Shown one piece after another: positions 24,933 through 33,319 of a DNA stretch of 64,000 nt (the first letter of the stretch is position 1; each line of letters begins with the position of its first letter). The translations under genes were made by a program, and so were the position numbers. Origin of the DNA: Bradyrhizobium liaoningense (GTDB lineage: Bacteria > Pseudomonadota > Alphaproteobacteria > Rhizobiales > Xanthobacteraceae); the NCBI RefSeq assembly GCF_018130955.1, contig NZ_JAFCJM010000040.1, forward strand, positions 1 through 64,000. The letters are read 5' to 3'. The notes beneath the pieces were generated by a model, which was not told the origin of the DNA, ran no database searches, and worked only from the letters and a program-made list of their open reading frames with translations.

Positions 24933-25669
24933 CGTCTCGCAAGATCGTCCTGGTTCTCGGCGGCAGCTCCGACATCGGCCGCGCCACCGCGCGCGCCTTT
25001 GCGAAGGCTGGATGGGACGTTGGGCTCGCCGGCCGCGACGCAGCCGCGCTGGAGCCTGACGCGGCAGACCTGCGCGCGCGCTACACCGTGAACGCAAGCA
25101 CGCATCGTTTCGACGTGCTCGATACCGCGTCGTTCGATCGTTTTGTGGCCGGTCTGCCGGCGCTGCCTGATGCCGTGGTCTCGATCGTCGGCTTGCTGGG
25201 CGTGCAGGAGACCGCACAGCGCGATCTCGACCACGCCAGCACGATCATGCGCTCCAATTACGAGGGTCCGTCGCTGATCCTCGGCCTGTTCGCGGAAAAA
25301 TTTCTGGCGCGCGGCTCCGGCACCATCGTCGGCGTGTCCTCGGTCGCGGGCGACCGCGGCCGCGCCTCGAACTATGTCTACGGCTCGGCGAAAGCGGGCT
25401 TTTCGGCCTTCCTGTCCGGCCTGCGCGCGCGCGCGAGCCGCAGCAGTGTGCAGGTCATCACCGTCAAGCCCGGCTTCGTGCGCACGAAGATGACCGAGGG
25501 CATGAAGCTGATCGGTCCGCTGACCGTCGAGGCGCCCGTCGTGGGCGACGCGATCCTCGACGCCGTCGAGCGCAAGAAAGACGTCATCTACGTCAGCAAC
25601 AAATGGCGCCTCGTGATGTTCATCATCAAGACGCTGCCCGAGGCGATCTTCAAGAAGCTGAAGTTCTAG
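24929..25669 (+). CDS. dprE2: DprE2-like SDR oxidoreductase
   Basis: A 246-residue short-chain dehydrogenase/reductase. The NAD(P) motif is VLVLGGSSDIGRATARAFAK; the catalytic Ser is in VGVSSVAGDRGRA and the YxxxK pair in YVYGSAKAGFSAF; KPGFVRTKMTEG follows. It is coupled to the dprE1-like gene through a GTGA overlap, the arrangement known for decaprenylphosphoryl-2-keto-ribose reductase, which completes ribose-to-arabinose epimerisation on the lipid carrier. By sequence alone it is a generic SDR; the DprE2 role follows from the neighbour. The start is GTG. Confidence 0.82.
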   Translation: MTSRKIVLVLGGSSDIGRATARAFAKAGWDVGLAGRDAAALEPDAADLRARYTVNASTHRFDVLDTASFDRFVAGLPALPDAVVSIVGLLGVQETAQRDLDHASTIMRSNYEGPSLILGLFAEKFLARGSGTIVGVSSVAGDRGRASNYVYGSAKAGFSAFLSGLRARASRSSVQVITVKPGFVRTKMTEGMKLIGPLTVEAPVVGDAILDAVERKKDVIYVSNKWRLVMFIIKTLPEAIFKKLKF

Positions 25670-25689
25670 GTTGCCACGAGCGAAGCTGC

Positions 25690-25847
25690 GCCCCCTCGCC
25701 CCGCTTGCGGGGAGAGGGTTGGGGTGAGGGGGAGTCTCCACAGGGATGGTGACAGTTGGACTCGCGGAGAGTCCCCCTCACCCGGAATTCAAGCTGCGCT
25801 CGAATTCCGGCCTCTCCCCGCAAGCGGGGAGAGGCGAAGTGGCTCCT
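25690..25847. repeat. Long intergenic inverted repeat (family A, copy 5)
   Basis: CCCGCTTGCGGGGAGAGGG with TTGGGGTGAGGGGGAGTCTC faces GAGAGTCCCCCTCACCC, a GGAATTC...GAATTCC stem and CCTCTCCCCGCAAGCGGGGA. It lies between convergent genes and ends 5 bp before the NDUFA9-like stop. Confidence 0.8.
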
Positions 25848-25851
25848 CGCC

Positions 25852-26817
25852 CTACGCGCCGTTGCGCTGGAATTGTCCGGCTGCGCGGAAGCGCCAGAGA
25901 TATTGCGGGGCGATCGCCTCCAGCGAATCGCCTGATATGCCGAGGCCTTCCAGCGTCAGTCCGGCGGACTTTGCAGCATCCGACACGACATTGTCGCGCT
26001 CGAGCAGCGTGACCTGGTCCGGAGTCAGCTTGAAGATGCCAGGAGCGAATTGCAGGAAGGCAGCCTGGAAGCGGGCGAGACCAAACGGCAGCGGCACCAG
26101 CATCCGGTCGCGACCGGTGATCGTAAGGATGGTCTCGATGATCTCGCGCATGGTCAAAACTTCGGGCCCACCGAGCTCGTAGGTAGCGCCGGCCTTGGCC
26201 TTGCCGTCGACGGCATCCGCGATCGCGGTCGCGACATCGCCGACATAGACCGGTTGCATCCGGGTCGTCTCGCCGATCACCGGCAGCACCGGCGACATCC
26301 GCGCCAGCGCGGCAAAGCGGTTGGTGAACTGGTCCTCGGGCCCAAAGATCACCGAGGGACGGACGATCGTGGCCGACGGCACCGCCGCCAGCACCGCCTT
26401 CTCGCCGGCGGCCTTGGCGCGGGCGTAAGCCGAGGGCGACTGCTCGTCGGCGCCAACAGCGGAGACATGCACCATCCTGGCGCCGGCGGCGGCCGCCGCC
26501 TTGGCGACAGTCTCGGCACCCTTGGCCTGGACGGCGTCAAACGTCTGCCCGCCGCTCTCGGCCAAAATGCCGACCAGATTGATCACGATATGCGAATCAC
26601 GCAGCGCGGCCTCGACCGAAGCCGGGTAGCGCAGATTGGCCTGAACGGTGTGGACCTGGCCGACCCGGCCGAGCGGCTGCAGGAAACCAGCCAGTTCCGG
26701 CCGCCGGACCGCGACCCGGACGCGGTAATCCCGCTTGCACAGTGCGCGGACGACGCTACGCCCCAAAAACCCCGATCCGCCGAAAACCGTGACGAGAGTT
26801 TCCAGATTCGATTGCAT
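25852..26817 (-). CDS. Complex I NDUFA9-family NAD(P)-binding protein
   Basis: A 321-residue extended-SDR protein. The N-terminal Rossmann motif is LVTVFGGSGFLGRSVVRALC, with VRVAVRRPELAGF after it. VINLVGILAESGGQTFDAVQ, HVSAVGADEQSPSAYARAKA and VIFGPEDQFTNRFAALARMS match bacterial relatives of the mitochondrial complex I subunit NDUFA9. The canonical YxxxK is represented by YARAKA. In bacteria its role is uncertain; it is widely conserved in Alphaproteobacteria. The ATG at 26817 fits the family. It lies beside uppP and dprE1/dprE2 but on the opposite strand, about 150 bp from tRNA-Leu. Confidence 0.85.
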   Translation of the reverse strand: MQSNLETLVTVFGGSGFLGRSVVRALCKRDYRVRVAVRRPELAGFLQPLGRVGQVHTVQANLRYPASVEAALRDSHIVINLVGILAESGGQTFDAVQAKGAETVAKAAAAAGARMVHVSAVGADEQSPSAYARAKAAGEKAVLAAVPSATIVRPSVIFGPEDQFTNRFAALARMSPVLPVIGETTRMQPVYVGDVATAIADAVDGKAKAGATYELGGPEVLTMREIIETILTITGRDRMLVPLPFGLARFQAAFLQFAPGIFKLTPDQVTLLERDNVVSDAAKSAGLTLEGLGISGDSLEAIAPQYLWRFRAAGQFQRNGA

Positions 26818-26962
26818 AGGGTCTATCCTTGAGGATTCCTTGGGAGGCGCGCCTAAGGGAGGCTTGTATCGGCCCGTTTTGCGATGCGCAATCCGCCGTC
26901 CACGGACGAATTGACAAGACCGTCACTGAACCTTAGTAACCGCCCCCGTGCCCAATAGGCAT

Positions 26963-27049
<87 letters not shown>

Positions 27050-27161
27050 TACAATTCTGGATATGAAGTAAATCCAGATACATAAGCCCAATCAGAGTGT
27101 TGCGTTGGCCCCGACTGTGTAACAATGGGGTGTAACATTGCTGTTCAGGGTTGTTCGGCCG

Positions 27162-28796
27162 ATGCGCCGGGTTGGGTCTCAATTCCAGTGGTTCGTGCAG
27201 CGCATTCCGGCGGATGTCCGGCGCAAAGCAATCGGATTCGAACTGGCAATTCCGCTCGGTGACAGCTTCGTTTTCGTGACGCCTAGCGACGGCGCTCAGG
27301 CTGTCCGGTTCTCCCTTCGCACCGCAGAGCCCAGCGAGATTAAGACGCGTCAGGCGCTCGCAGCGGCTTATCTGGAAACCGTCTGGGAGGCGCTCCGCAA
27401 TGACGCTCCCGTGCATCTGACCCACCGGCAGGCGACCGCCTTGGCGGGAGAACTCTATCGCGTTTGGGCGGACAGCGAGAGCCGCGCCCGGAGTGTCGCC
27501 ATGGTCCACACGCCCGGTGTTGGTTGGGCGCCGGATACTGAGAGCCACGAGGAGCAGGAAGCCCACTGGGTGGCCGTAACGGAGATGTGGGGGAGGGTCG
27601 GCGGCGACGGTGAGGCCAAGAAGTTAGAGAAGACGCTTGGGCCCATCGTGGACCGCCTCTTGCTGACCAAGGGCATCCGCCGTGTTGATAGCGAATCACG
27701 CGCTCTCTTACTGACGGCCTTTTGGATGGCACTGCGTGACGCCTTCGCGAGCCGCCAACGGAACGCTGGGGGAGACTATTCGCTCGACCCCAAGGCCGCC
27801 CGCTTTCCTGAATGGCAGGCGCCGGCAGATGTGCCGAAGGAGAAGCCAAAGCGGGGCGCCTCCAAGAATTCCCTCACCGGGTTAGTCGAGGATTGGTGGA
27901 AGGAAGCCAAGCGGGCCGGTCGCAAGCAGAGCACCTATGAGAGTTATCGAAACTCGATGGCGCGTCTCGTGACATTCCTGAAGCATGACACGGCGAACCG
28001 GGTGACGCCCGAGGACATCGTTCGCTTCAAAGACTACCGCGTTCAAAGCGGCGTAAGCCCGAAGACCGTGAAGGATAGTGACCTCGCGGGCATGAAGACG
28101 GTGTTTGGATGGGCGGTGGTCAATCGTCGGCTGCCCAGCAATCCGGCCGAAGGCATAACCATCAAGGTTGGCAAGTCGCGCAAGCTCCGATCCAAGGGGT
28201 TCTATGATTCCGAGGCTATCGGCATCCTGAAGCATGCCCGCGAGTTCGTGCCCGGCCGGGAAGCCCCGAAGCTGGCGGCGGCCAAGCGATGGGTGCCGTG
28301 GCTATGTGCCTTCACGGGCGCCCGAGTGGGCGAGATGATCCAGATTCGCAAGGAGGACCTCAGGCGCGAAGACAAGCTATGGGTACTGCATGTGACGCCG
28401 GAAGCGGGGCCGGTGAAGACGGATGAAGCGCGGGATGTCGTACTTCACAGGCAAATAATCGAGGAGGGCTTCTTGGAGTTCTATGAGAAGTCGAAGGGTG
28501 GCTATCTGTTCATTGCCCCAAAGGCGGGTGAGCTAGGGGTGCGCAACGCGGTGAAGACGGCGCGGAACAAGGTCAATGAATTCGTGCGTGAAGCGGTGAA
28601 GGATAAGAACGTTGATCCAAGCCACGGCTGGCGTCATCGCTTTAAGACTGTCGGCATTGATCAGGGCGTTGAGATGCGCGTGCTGGATGCCATTCAGGGA
28701 CATGCGCCGCGCAATGTCTCGGAAGGCTACGGAGACGTAACGATCAAGGCGAAGGCAAACGCTATCGCGAAGTTTCCGGCTATCGAGATCGGATGA
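27162..28796 (+). CDS. Tyrosine-type site-specific integrase
   Basis: A 544-residue phage-type integrase. The N-terminal region (FQWFVQRIPADVRRKAIGFE) is the DUF6538-type start of many rhizobial integrases. A core-binding SAM-like domain lies near residues 240-340 (TYESYRNSMARLVTFLKHDT, SDLAGMKTVFGWAVVNRRLP). The catalytic domain has Arg in FTGARVGEMIQI, HGWRHRF (His-x-x-Arg), His in QGHAPRN and the nucleophile Tyr in SEGYGDV. It starts 113 bp after the tRNA, the standard location. The ATG at 27162 was chosen because it begins just before the conserved N-terminus; a TTG at 27138 is possible. Confidence 0.93.
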   Translation: MRRVGSQFQWFVQRIPADVRRKAIGFELAIPLGDSFVFVTPSDGAQAVRFSLRTAEPSEIKTRQALAAAYLETVWEALRNDAPVHLTHRQATALAGELYRVWADSESRARSVAMVHTPGVGWAPDTESHEEQEAHWVAVTEMWGRVGGDGEAKKLEKTLGPIVDRLLLTKGIRRVDSESRALLLTAFWMALRDAFASRQRNAGGDYSLDPKAARFPEWQAPADVPKEKPKRGASKNSLTGLVEDWWKEAKRAGRKQSTYESYRNSMARLVTFLKHDTANRVTPEDIVRFKDYRVQSGVSPKTVKDSDLAGMKTVFGWAVVNRRLPSNPAEGITIKVGKSRKLRSKGFYDSEAIGILKHAREFVPGREAPKLAAAKRWVPWLCAFTGARVGEMIQIRKEDLRREDKLWVLHVTPEAGPVKTDEARDVVLHRQIIEEGFLEFYEKSKGGYLFIAPKAGELGVRNAVKTARNKVNEFVREAVKDKNVDPSHGWRHRFKTVGIDQGVEMRVLDAIQGHAPRNVSEGYGDVTIKAKANAIAKFPAIEIG

Positions 28797-28892
28797 GCCC
28801 CCGTTAGACGACAAACCATCGGGGCTTGCGAGGTCGCTAGGGGCCCCAACAGGCGACATTCTAAACGAGGGAAGCCGCCAACCGAGGCGGCC

Positions 28893-29066
28893 TTACTTTC
28901 CTTCCGATTTCACGATATCCGCAAGGCTCTCAAGCTGGTGCCCTAGTGCTGTCCAGCTCCGTGAAATGTTCATAAGCAGGGCAGACCGGCGGGCTGAATT
29001 TTTCGGATCAGCTCCTAGGATTTTGTATTCCGCAGCATAGGCTCTGCATTGTTCGATTGACGGCAT
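28893..29066 (-). CDS. 57-residue hypothetical protein
   Basis: A short frame reading MPSIEQCRAYAAEYKILGAD, then PKNSARRSALLMNISRSWTA and LGHQLESLADIVKSEGK. A strong ribosome-binding site (GGAGGAG, 6 nt before the ATG) supports it. The pattern suggests two or three amphipathic helices. Similar tiny proteins seem to recur in Bradyrhizobium accessory regions (from memory). It is convergent with the integrase. Its function is unknown. Confidence 0.7.
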   Translation of the reverse strand: MPSIEQCRAYAAEYKILGADPKNSARRSALLMNISRSWTALGHQLESLADIVKSEGK

Positions 29067-29099
29067 TTGCGCTCCTCCGCCGGGCCCCAGCGGCCAGCC

Positions 29100-29345
29100 T
29101 TATTGAGGTTGCTTTCTTTGCAGCCCCAGCCTAGTTCGCTTTCGAGCCAGCCGCGTTGTTCTCAGCTTCATTGGTCCCTCTGCCAGCGCCTTGTAGGCCA
29201 GTTCGCACTTTGGACATTCAAGCGTGCGCAAATTGGGACCAGCAAAGCTGGGCTCGACACCGACCAGCATCATGCGAATCTCGCACTTGGGGCAGCGAGA
29301 TTGCTCGATCATCCGAGAGGAATGAGATTCCGGCATGTGATGCAC
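29100..29345 (-). CDS. Small zinc-ribbon protein
   Basis: An 81-residue protein with two CPKCE knuckles (SRCPKCEIRMMLVGVEPSFA and TLECPKCELAYKAL), a classic four-cysteine zinc ribbon, followed by a basic tail (RTTRLARKRTRLGLQRKQPQ). Zinc ribbons of this size may bind nucleic acids or partner proteins, but no function is known for this one. The start may be the second Met (MPESHS). It lies between two other tiny genes on the same strand. Confidence 0.65.
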   Translation of the reverse strand: MHHMPESHSSRMIEQSRCPKCEIRMMLVGVEPSFAGPNLRTLECPKCELAYKALAEGPMKLRTTRLARKRTRLGLQRKQPQ

Positions 29346-29540
29346 TCCCTTGGATCAGGCGGGAGCACAACACTCTCAGTCACCGATAACAGCCGAGGGC
29401 AGGGCGATGATGAAGCGAACCCTATCACCGGAGTACGGTTGCCGACAGAGCGAACTAGGACACTGCCAAATTCAACTTAGGACGGTCGCGAGCAAATGCC
29501 CGTCGTGGACGTAGAAAATACGCCGCCAACTGAGGCGGCC

Positions 29541-29720
29541 TTACTGGCTCTCCGAAGGCGGTTCGGGCCTGCGCCAGCGCAACAGAATGGATGGATCAGA
29601 CTCGGCCAAAACCTTCTTCGCCAATTTGACGACCTCCCGGGCGCGCTCTACCAGCTCGCGATCATACTCGCTGGGGCGAAAAATCTGGACTCGGGGCACC
29701 AGGCGGGATTTCTCGGGCAT
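29541..29720 (-). CDS. 59-residue hypothetical protein
   Basis: Reads MPEKSRLVPRVQIFRPSEYD followed by RELVERAREVVKLAKKVLAE, ending RRPEPPSESQ. A central charged helix is likely. The ATG at 29720 is preferred to the longer frame at 29759. It is one of a row of very small minus-strand genes in the element. Between 29346 and 29540 nothing convincing is seen. Confidence 0.5.
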   Translation of the reverse strand: MPEKSRLVPRVQIFRPSEYDRELVERAREVVKLAKKVLAESDPSILLRWRRPEPPSESQ

Positions 29721-29759
29721 GGGTGTCAAGCCGTTCACCGACTGAGAAACGCAAAACAC

Positions 29760-29936
29760 TTACTCAGGTTTCAGTATCGCGCGGCGAAAGGCAAAGCGGG
29801 CTTCCTGCTCGCGGCGGTTCCTCTCGCATTCCGCCATCATCTCTCGGCGCTGAGCAACAAGATCCCGACTGCGGGCAATCGCCCGGTCGGAAGCATCGAA
29901 TAGTTCTTGAGCTTCCCGGCTAAACGGCTCGGCCAT
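29760..29936 (-). CDS. 58-residue coiled-coil-like hypothetical protein
   Basis: Reads MAEPFSREAQELFDASDRAI, then ARSRDLVAQRREMMAECERN and RREQEARFAFRRAILKPE. Nearly the whole protein is a charged helix with heptad-like spacing. The ATG at 29936 is favoured. The gene ends 39 bp before the next small gene begins. The function is unknown. Confidence 0.5.
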   Translation of the reverse strand: MAEPFSREAQELFDASDRAIARSRDLVAQRREMMAECERNRREQEARFAFRRAILKPE

Positions 29937-30076
29937 CGCGCGCTCCCTTCCACTATGCAGGCGGGAGCGCAATCGGTCTCTCAGCCACCGACGCCTACGG
30001 CAGAAGCCTTGGCCGGTGATGGGCTTCAACGTGCCCGGGGGTTCTCTTGTTCCTCAGCCCGTGAGCGGCCTTACTT

Positions 30077-30274
30077 CTATTCCGGTGGAAGTCCCGGCGA
30101 TGTAAGCCACTCGTTCAAATGGGAGGCTGTTTCGGCTTGCCGGGCTCTCCGGATCATTTCATCCCGCGCCCCGCCCGGTGGAAGCAATTTGGCTTCAGCT
30201 CGTAGGCGTTTTGCTTCTTCGGAAAGTCGTTCTTCAAGTGATGAGGTGTGTTTGAAACGACGACGCTGCTTCAT
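30077..30274 (-). CDS. 65-residue hypothetical protein
   Basis: Reads MKQRRRFKHTSSLEERLSEE, then AKRLRAEAKLLPPGGARDEM and IRRARQAETASHLNEWLTSP. It is a highly charged helical protein with an LPPG turn. Proteins of this wording recur as small orphans in Bradyrhizobium accessory DNA (from memory). No function is known. It is the third member of the small-gene row. Confidence 0.65.
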   Translation of the reverse strand: MKQRRRFKHTSSLEERLSEEAKRLRAEAKLLPPGGARDEMIRRARQAETASHLNEWLTSPGLPPE

Positions 30275-30298
30275 GACGCTACCTCGTGCATACGGGTC

Positions 30299-30541
30299 CT
30301 AAACCGCAGGGTTCGCACTAATGACGTAATATGCCGATGTCCGGCGTTCGGTTCCGATCCAAATCGCAACACCGAGGAACGGATCGGGAACAGTGAGCCT
30401 TTCCAGACCTAGCGTTACGGATTGTCCCGCTCTGGTCGGAGGTCCGAGTTGGGTCACAAGCGGCCTCGTCAGTTTGAGCAGAGATGGTCCGGTCTGTCCC
30501 CGCAAGCCGATATCGGTTTTGCTCCTAGCGCGTGTTGGCAT
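30299..30541 (-). CDS. 80-residue hypothetical protein overlapping the membrane protein gene
   Basis: Reads MPTRARSKTDIGLRGQTGPS ... LEVLTVPDPFLGVAIW-type strands near the end (exactly LERLTVPDPFLGVAIWIG). The ATG lies inside the last codons of the upstream membrane protein gene (17-bp overlap), which would permit translational coupling. The composition is plausible for a small beta-rich protein. The alternative is that this is only a chance open frame. Confidence 0.35.
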   Translation of the reverse strand: MPTRARSKTDIGLRGQTGPSLLKLTRPLVTQLGPPTRAGQSVTLGLERLTVPDPFLGVAIWIGTERRTSAYYVISANPAV

Positions 30542-30953
30542 ATTCAGTTGCTGCCGCTTTGCATGCCGCCATCTTTGAGCAGGCGAGCACAGCACCATCG
30601 CGCAGGGCATTCTCATACGAATCGTCTTGGTGGTGGGCATGGAGATAAGCTCCAAGCGAGGCCGCAGCGGCCAAGATCACGACGTAACGGACCCGCTCTA
30701 AAATCAGCCGCGCCTTGGGGTCCTTCTCAATGCGAGTGACCGTTGCCAAGAAGATGGCCGGTGTGCTCACCAAGAGAACGGCGACTTGGATGCTCCCCGA
30801 CTCGATATCCAGCCGGTTGAGAACCTGATGTTCGAGCCAGAGGCAAAGCGCGATGAAGCCCCAGACGGTGGCCCAGTAGCTGGCTAAGTCGAAGATAACC
30901 TTGATGGGGTCGTCCTCACGCGACTTTGGGGCGGTGCTTCCGGTGGCGGTCAT
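30525..30953 (-). CDS. Small membrane protein of unknown function
   Basis: A 142-residue protein. Hydrophobic segments: about residues 25-43 (YWATVWGFIALCLWLEHQVL), 50-68 (IQVAVLLVSTPAIFLATVTR) and 85-100 (RVRYVVILAAAASLGAYLHA). The C-terminal part after the third helix carries two Cys (GAVLACSKMAACKAA). The ATG at 30953 has AGGA about 8 nt upstream; a longer start is possible. The function is unknown. It is divergent from the Xre-type regulator gene and may be under its control. Confidence 0.6.
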   Translation of the reverse strand: MTATGSTAPKSREDDPIKVIFDLASYWATVWGFIALCLWLEHQVLNRLDIESGSIQVAVLLVSTPAIFLATVTRIEKDPKARLILERVRYVVILAAAASLGAYLHAHHQDDSYENALRDGAVLACSKMAACKAAATEYANTR

Positions 30954-31071
30954 TCCTGCATTCCTCGCTGGCGCTTGAACACGATGGTAGACGATAGTCA
31001 TCATGTCTCAATAAGAAAATGGGACTCATAGTCCGTAGACCGAGTGTCATCATGGCGGCCTGCTCCCTTGG

Positions 31072-31308
31072 ATGGAAGATGAGACAGGCATCATCGATGT
31101 GGTGGCGGTGGCTGTGCGAAGGGCCCGCAAGGGTCTAGGGCTGTCCCAAGAGGATCTAGCCTTAGAGGCCGGCTTGGACCGCACCTATGTCAGTCAGGTC
31201 GAGCGAGGCACCCGCAACTGCACCATCATCGTTCTGGCCCGCTTGGCGCGTGCACTGAAGACTACCCCGGACCGACTCCTCGTCCCCCATAAGAGGTCGC
31301 GGGGGTAG
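31072..31308 (+). CDS. Xre-family helix-turn-helix regulator
   Basis: A 78-residue protein that is essentially one HTH_3 domain: VRRARKGLGLSQEDLALEAG, DRTYVSQVERGTRNCTIIVL, ARLARALKTTPDRLL. It has no sensing domain. It probably controls element genes, perhaps itself and the divergent membrane protein gene 119 bp away. It resembles the small immunity-type regulators of integrative elements. The Shine-Dalgarno sequence is weak. Confidence 0.85.
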   Translation: MEDETGIIDVVAVAVRRARKGLGLSQEDLALEAGLDRTYVSQVERGTRNCTIIVLARLARALKTTPDRLLVPHKRSRG

Positions 31309-31419
31309 TACCAATCTTGCCCGGAGTCAGATCGGTCATATTGAGTACTGACCCCGGGCCCAGCATTGGTCCCTAAGATTGGCGACAGTCCGCCTCCGCT
31401 GTAGTCGCCTCGTTAACCC

Positions 31420-32121
31420 CTAGGAAGGCGGCTTTAGAGGGCGACTGTCGAGAAGAGCGAAGGCCTGAGCTATCCGCCGACCAAGCTCCTCGGGCGTCAC
31501 CTTGAAGTCAAGCTTATCGGCATTTTGGCAGAGCAGCCGACATGCGAGGCCGATGGCGTCGTCGCGGTCCCGGTGAGGAGACTTCGTTGGTTTGCCTTCT
31601 TGCGAGAGGTCGAGGCTTGATCGGTGCGCCTCACGGTCGGGTATGTCGGCACGTCGCAGGTAGTAGTGGTTTTCCCCGCTAGGGGTCTGATAACCCGCCT
31701 GGGTGTCAGCGATCAGACGCAGCAAGGGCACCTTGTAGTCCCGCCCAGCGATGCACCACCGGAGGTGCGGGTAATCCTTCCGGCTGGGTTGATCCATGTT
31801 CTTGCGGTTTAGCCCGAACGATCCCCCAGCGAGGAGTAGCAGGCGGACGGCGACTACCGTCTCAGGGTCTACATGCCGGGGACTGCGGAGGACGCCTTCC
31901 GGACCTGTGTCTTTCACCTGAATCCCTAGCTCGGGTGTAAGCGCCAAGATGGACCCTTGCGGTATGCCAACCCAAAGTAAGGTGAGGTCGGGCTCGGGCT
32001 CCGATGGGTCCGCCCAGTGTGCTTGGGCTTGGTCAAGAAAGGTGCACAGCGCCTGATACCCCTCCTTCGATACGGGCGGATAGGCAGGCATACGGGTTCG
32101 GTCCGGCGAGGGCTTCGCCAT
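31420..32121 (-). CDS. Hypothetical protein, 233 residues
   Basis: Reads MAKPSPDRTRMPAYPPVSKE, GYQALCTFLDQAQAHWADPS, LTLLWVGIPQGSILALTPEL, HLRWCIAGRDYKVPLLRLIA and a C-terminal helix FKVTPEELGRRIAQAFALLD. No family was recognised and no transmembrane segments are seen. The ATG at 32121 has AAAGGAG 8 nt upstream, so it is preferred to a start at 32199. It is convergent with the Xre-type gene. The 390 bp between this gene and the recombinase hold only an inverted repeat. Confidence 0.6.
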   Translation of the reverse strand: MAKPSPDRTRMPAYPPVSKEGYQALCTFLDQAQAHWADPSEPEPDLTLLWVGIPQGSILALTPELGIQVKDTGPEGVLRSPRHVDPETVVAVRLLLLAGGSFGLNRKNMDQPSRKDYPHLRWCIAGRDYKVPLLRLIADTQAGYQTPSGENHYYLRRADIPDREAHRSSLDLSQEGKPTKSPHRDRDDAIGLACRLLCQNADKLDFKVTPEELGRRIAQAFALLDSRPLKPPS

Positions 32122-32423
32122 TGTGGTTCTCCTTTGGCTGATGTTGGGTGGGTTGGTGGCCGCTAGGGGGGCCGTAGAGGGTGTTTTCGAGAAGTGCACG
32201 ACAGAGGTGGTGGCGCACGGGAGGCCCTAAGGCTCTAAATCCCGAGGTCTAAATGCAGCTACTCACCGGCTACGGATATCGCTGCGGAATAGAGCTGATT
32301 TGCCCAACCCACTGAGTGGGGTAACAATGGGCGCCTAATACCTGGGGGCCTTCAATAGTGGTGGGGTCACAGGCCATTGAAACTAAAGGTCTTTTTCGGG
32401 TCGAATTTCCATTTTCAGGTAGA

Positions 32424-32456
32424 CTAGAGATTGTGTCGTGCATCACAATCTACTAG
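32424..32456. repeat. Inverted repeat downstream of the recombinase gene
   Basis: CTAGAGATTGTG and CACAATCTACTAG form a 12-bp near-perfect inverted repeat around TCGTGCAT, 57 bp after the recombinase stop. It could be a terminator-like hairpin, an operator or an old element end. No second copy was found in the window. Confidence 0.55.
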
Positions 32457-32512
32457 TGCGGTGCACAGATCGGTGCGAGCGCGGCGAACGGATGCGGGGC
32501 GGTGGCGTTCTA

Positions 32513-33148
32513 CTACCGCCATCGTGCCAAGGCGCCTTGGGCTCCCGCCTGGTCGTCGCGAATTCGATAGATCGTTTGCCGGCTGAGTCCTGTTGCGCTG
32601 ACGATTTCTCCGATGCCTGCCGAAAGCCCCAGCATCTCGCAGACAGTCGAGAACTGCTCCTTGCTATAGCTCGGCTTACGACCTCGATACTTGACCGCGC
32701 CGTCCATCGAGCGGGCCAGAGCAATCCCGCTGCGCTGAGCCTCCTTCATCGCCTCCGCATTGGCCTGTGCTGTTGCAGCCATGAATGCGATCAGAGCATC
32801 TCTCACCGCTTGCTGCATTGGGTCCTTCGTGGCTCCGTCGAAAACCAGTCCGTTGATGACGGTTCGGATGACAACCCCCTGCCGCATGAACTGCCGGATG
32901 GTGTCACACACATCCGAGTAGTTACGGCCAAGTCGGTCAACCCAACGCACGACCAATGTGTCCCCGCTGCGGAGTATGTCGAAGAGGCGCCGCCCCTCTG
33001 GCCGGTCGGCCAGGATAGTGCTGACACCTGAGACGCCATGATCGGCAACCACCCGGTCTATCTTGAAGCCTGCCGCCTCGGCCTGATGGCGCTGGTGTTC
33101 GATGGTCTGCTCCGCCGTAGAAACGCGGGCATAGAAGATAACAGCCAT
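32513..33148 (-). CDS. Serine recombinase (resolvase/invertase family)
   Basis: A 211-residue serine recombinase. The catalytic domain has IFYARVSTAEQTIEHQRHQA with the active Ser in RVST, and GDTLVVRWVDRLGRNYSDV with the arginine cluster (VVRWVDRLGR). A long E helix (FMAATAQANAEAMKEAQRSG) leads to a C-terminal HTH (IGEIVSATGLSRQTIYRIRD). The length fits Tn3-type resolvases and Hin/Gin-type invertases. Directly before its start is an array of TGTCCGTT repeats that probably contains its recombination and binding sites. No transposase is nearby, so its job may be dimer resolution or inversion within the element. Confidence 0.92.
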   Translation of the reverse strand: MAVIFYARVSTAEQTIEHQRHQAEAAGFKIDRVVADHGVSGVSTILADRPEGRRLFDILRSGDTLVVRWVDRLGRNYSDVCDTIRQFMRQGVVIRTVINGLVFDGATKDPMQQAVRDALIAFMAATAQANAEAMKEAQRSGIALARSMDGAVKYRGRKPSYSKEQFSTVCEMLGLSAGIGEIVSATGLSRQTIYRIRDDQAGAQGALARWR

Positions 33149-33162
33149 GAGCGGGCCCCTGT

Positions 33163-33276
33163 TGTCCGATAGGGTAATGTCCGTTGAGTATAATGTCCGT
33201 TGAAGGAAGTCAACCCTAACGGACGAGCAAAAACCGCGTCGCCGACTGACCGGAAGGGTATACTCTAACGGACAAT
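33163..33276. promoter_or_regulatory. res-like repeat array upstream of the serine recombinase
   Basis: TGTCCGTTGAGTATA (33178-33192) and TGTCCGTTGA (33194-33203) are direct copies, with a weaker TGTCCGATAG at 33164. CTAACGGAC (33216-33224) and TATACTCTAACGGACA (33259-33274) are inverted copies. The two outer copies form an imperfect inverted repeat ending in TATA. This is the pattern of recombinase binding subsites and probably also autoregulates the gene. Confidence 0.7.
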
Positions 33277-33319
33277 CTGCGCTGTGGGGCGGTTGGGTCG
33301 GGGGCTTATGGCTTCGAGC

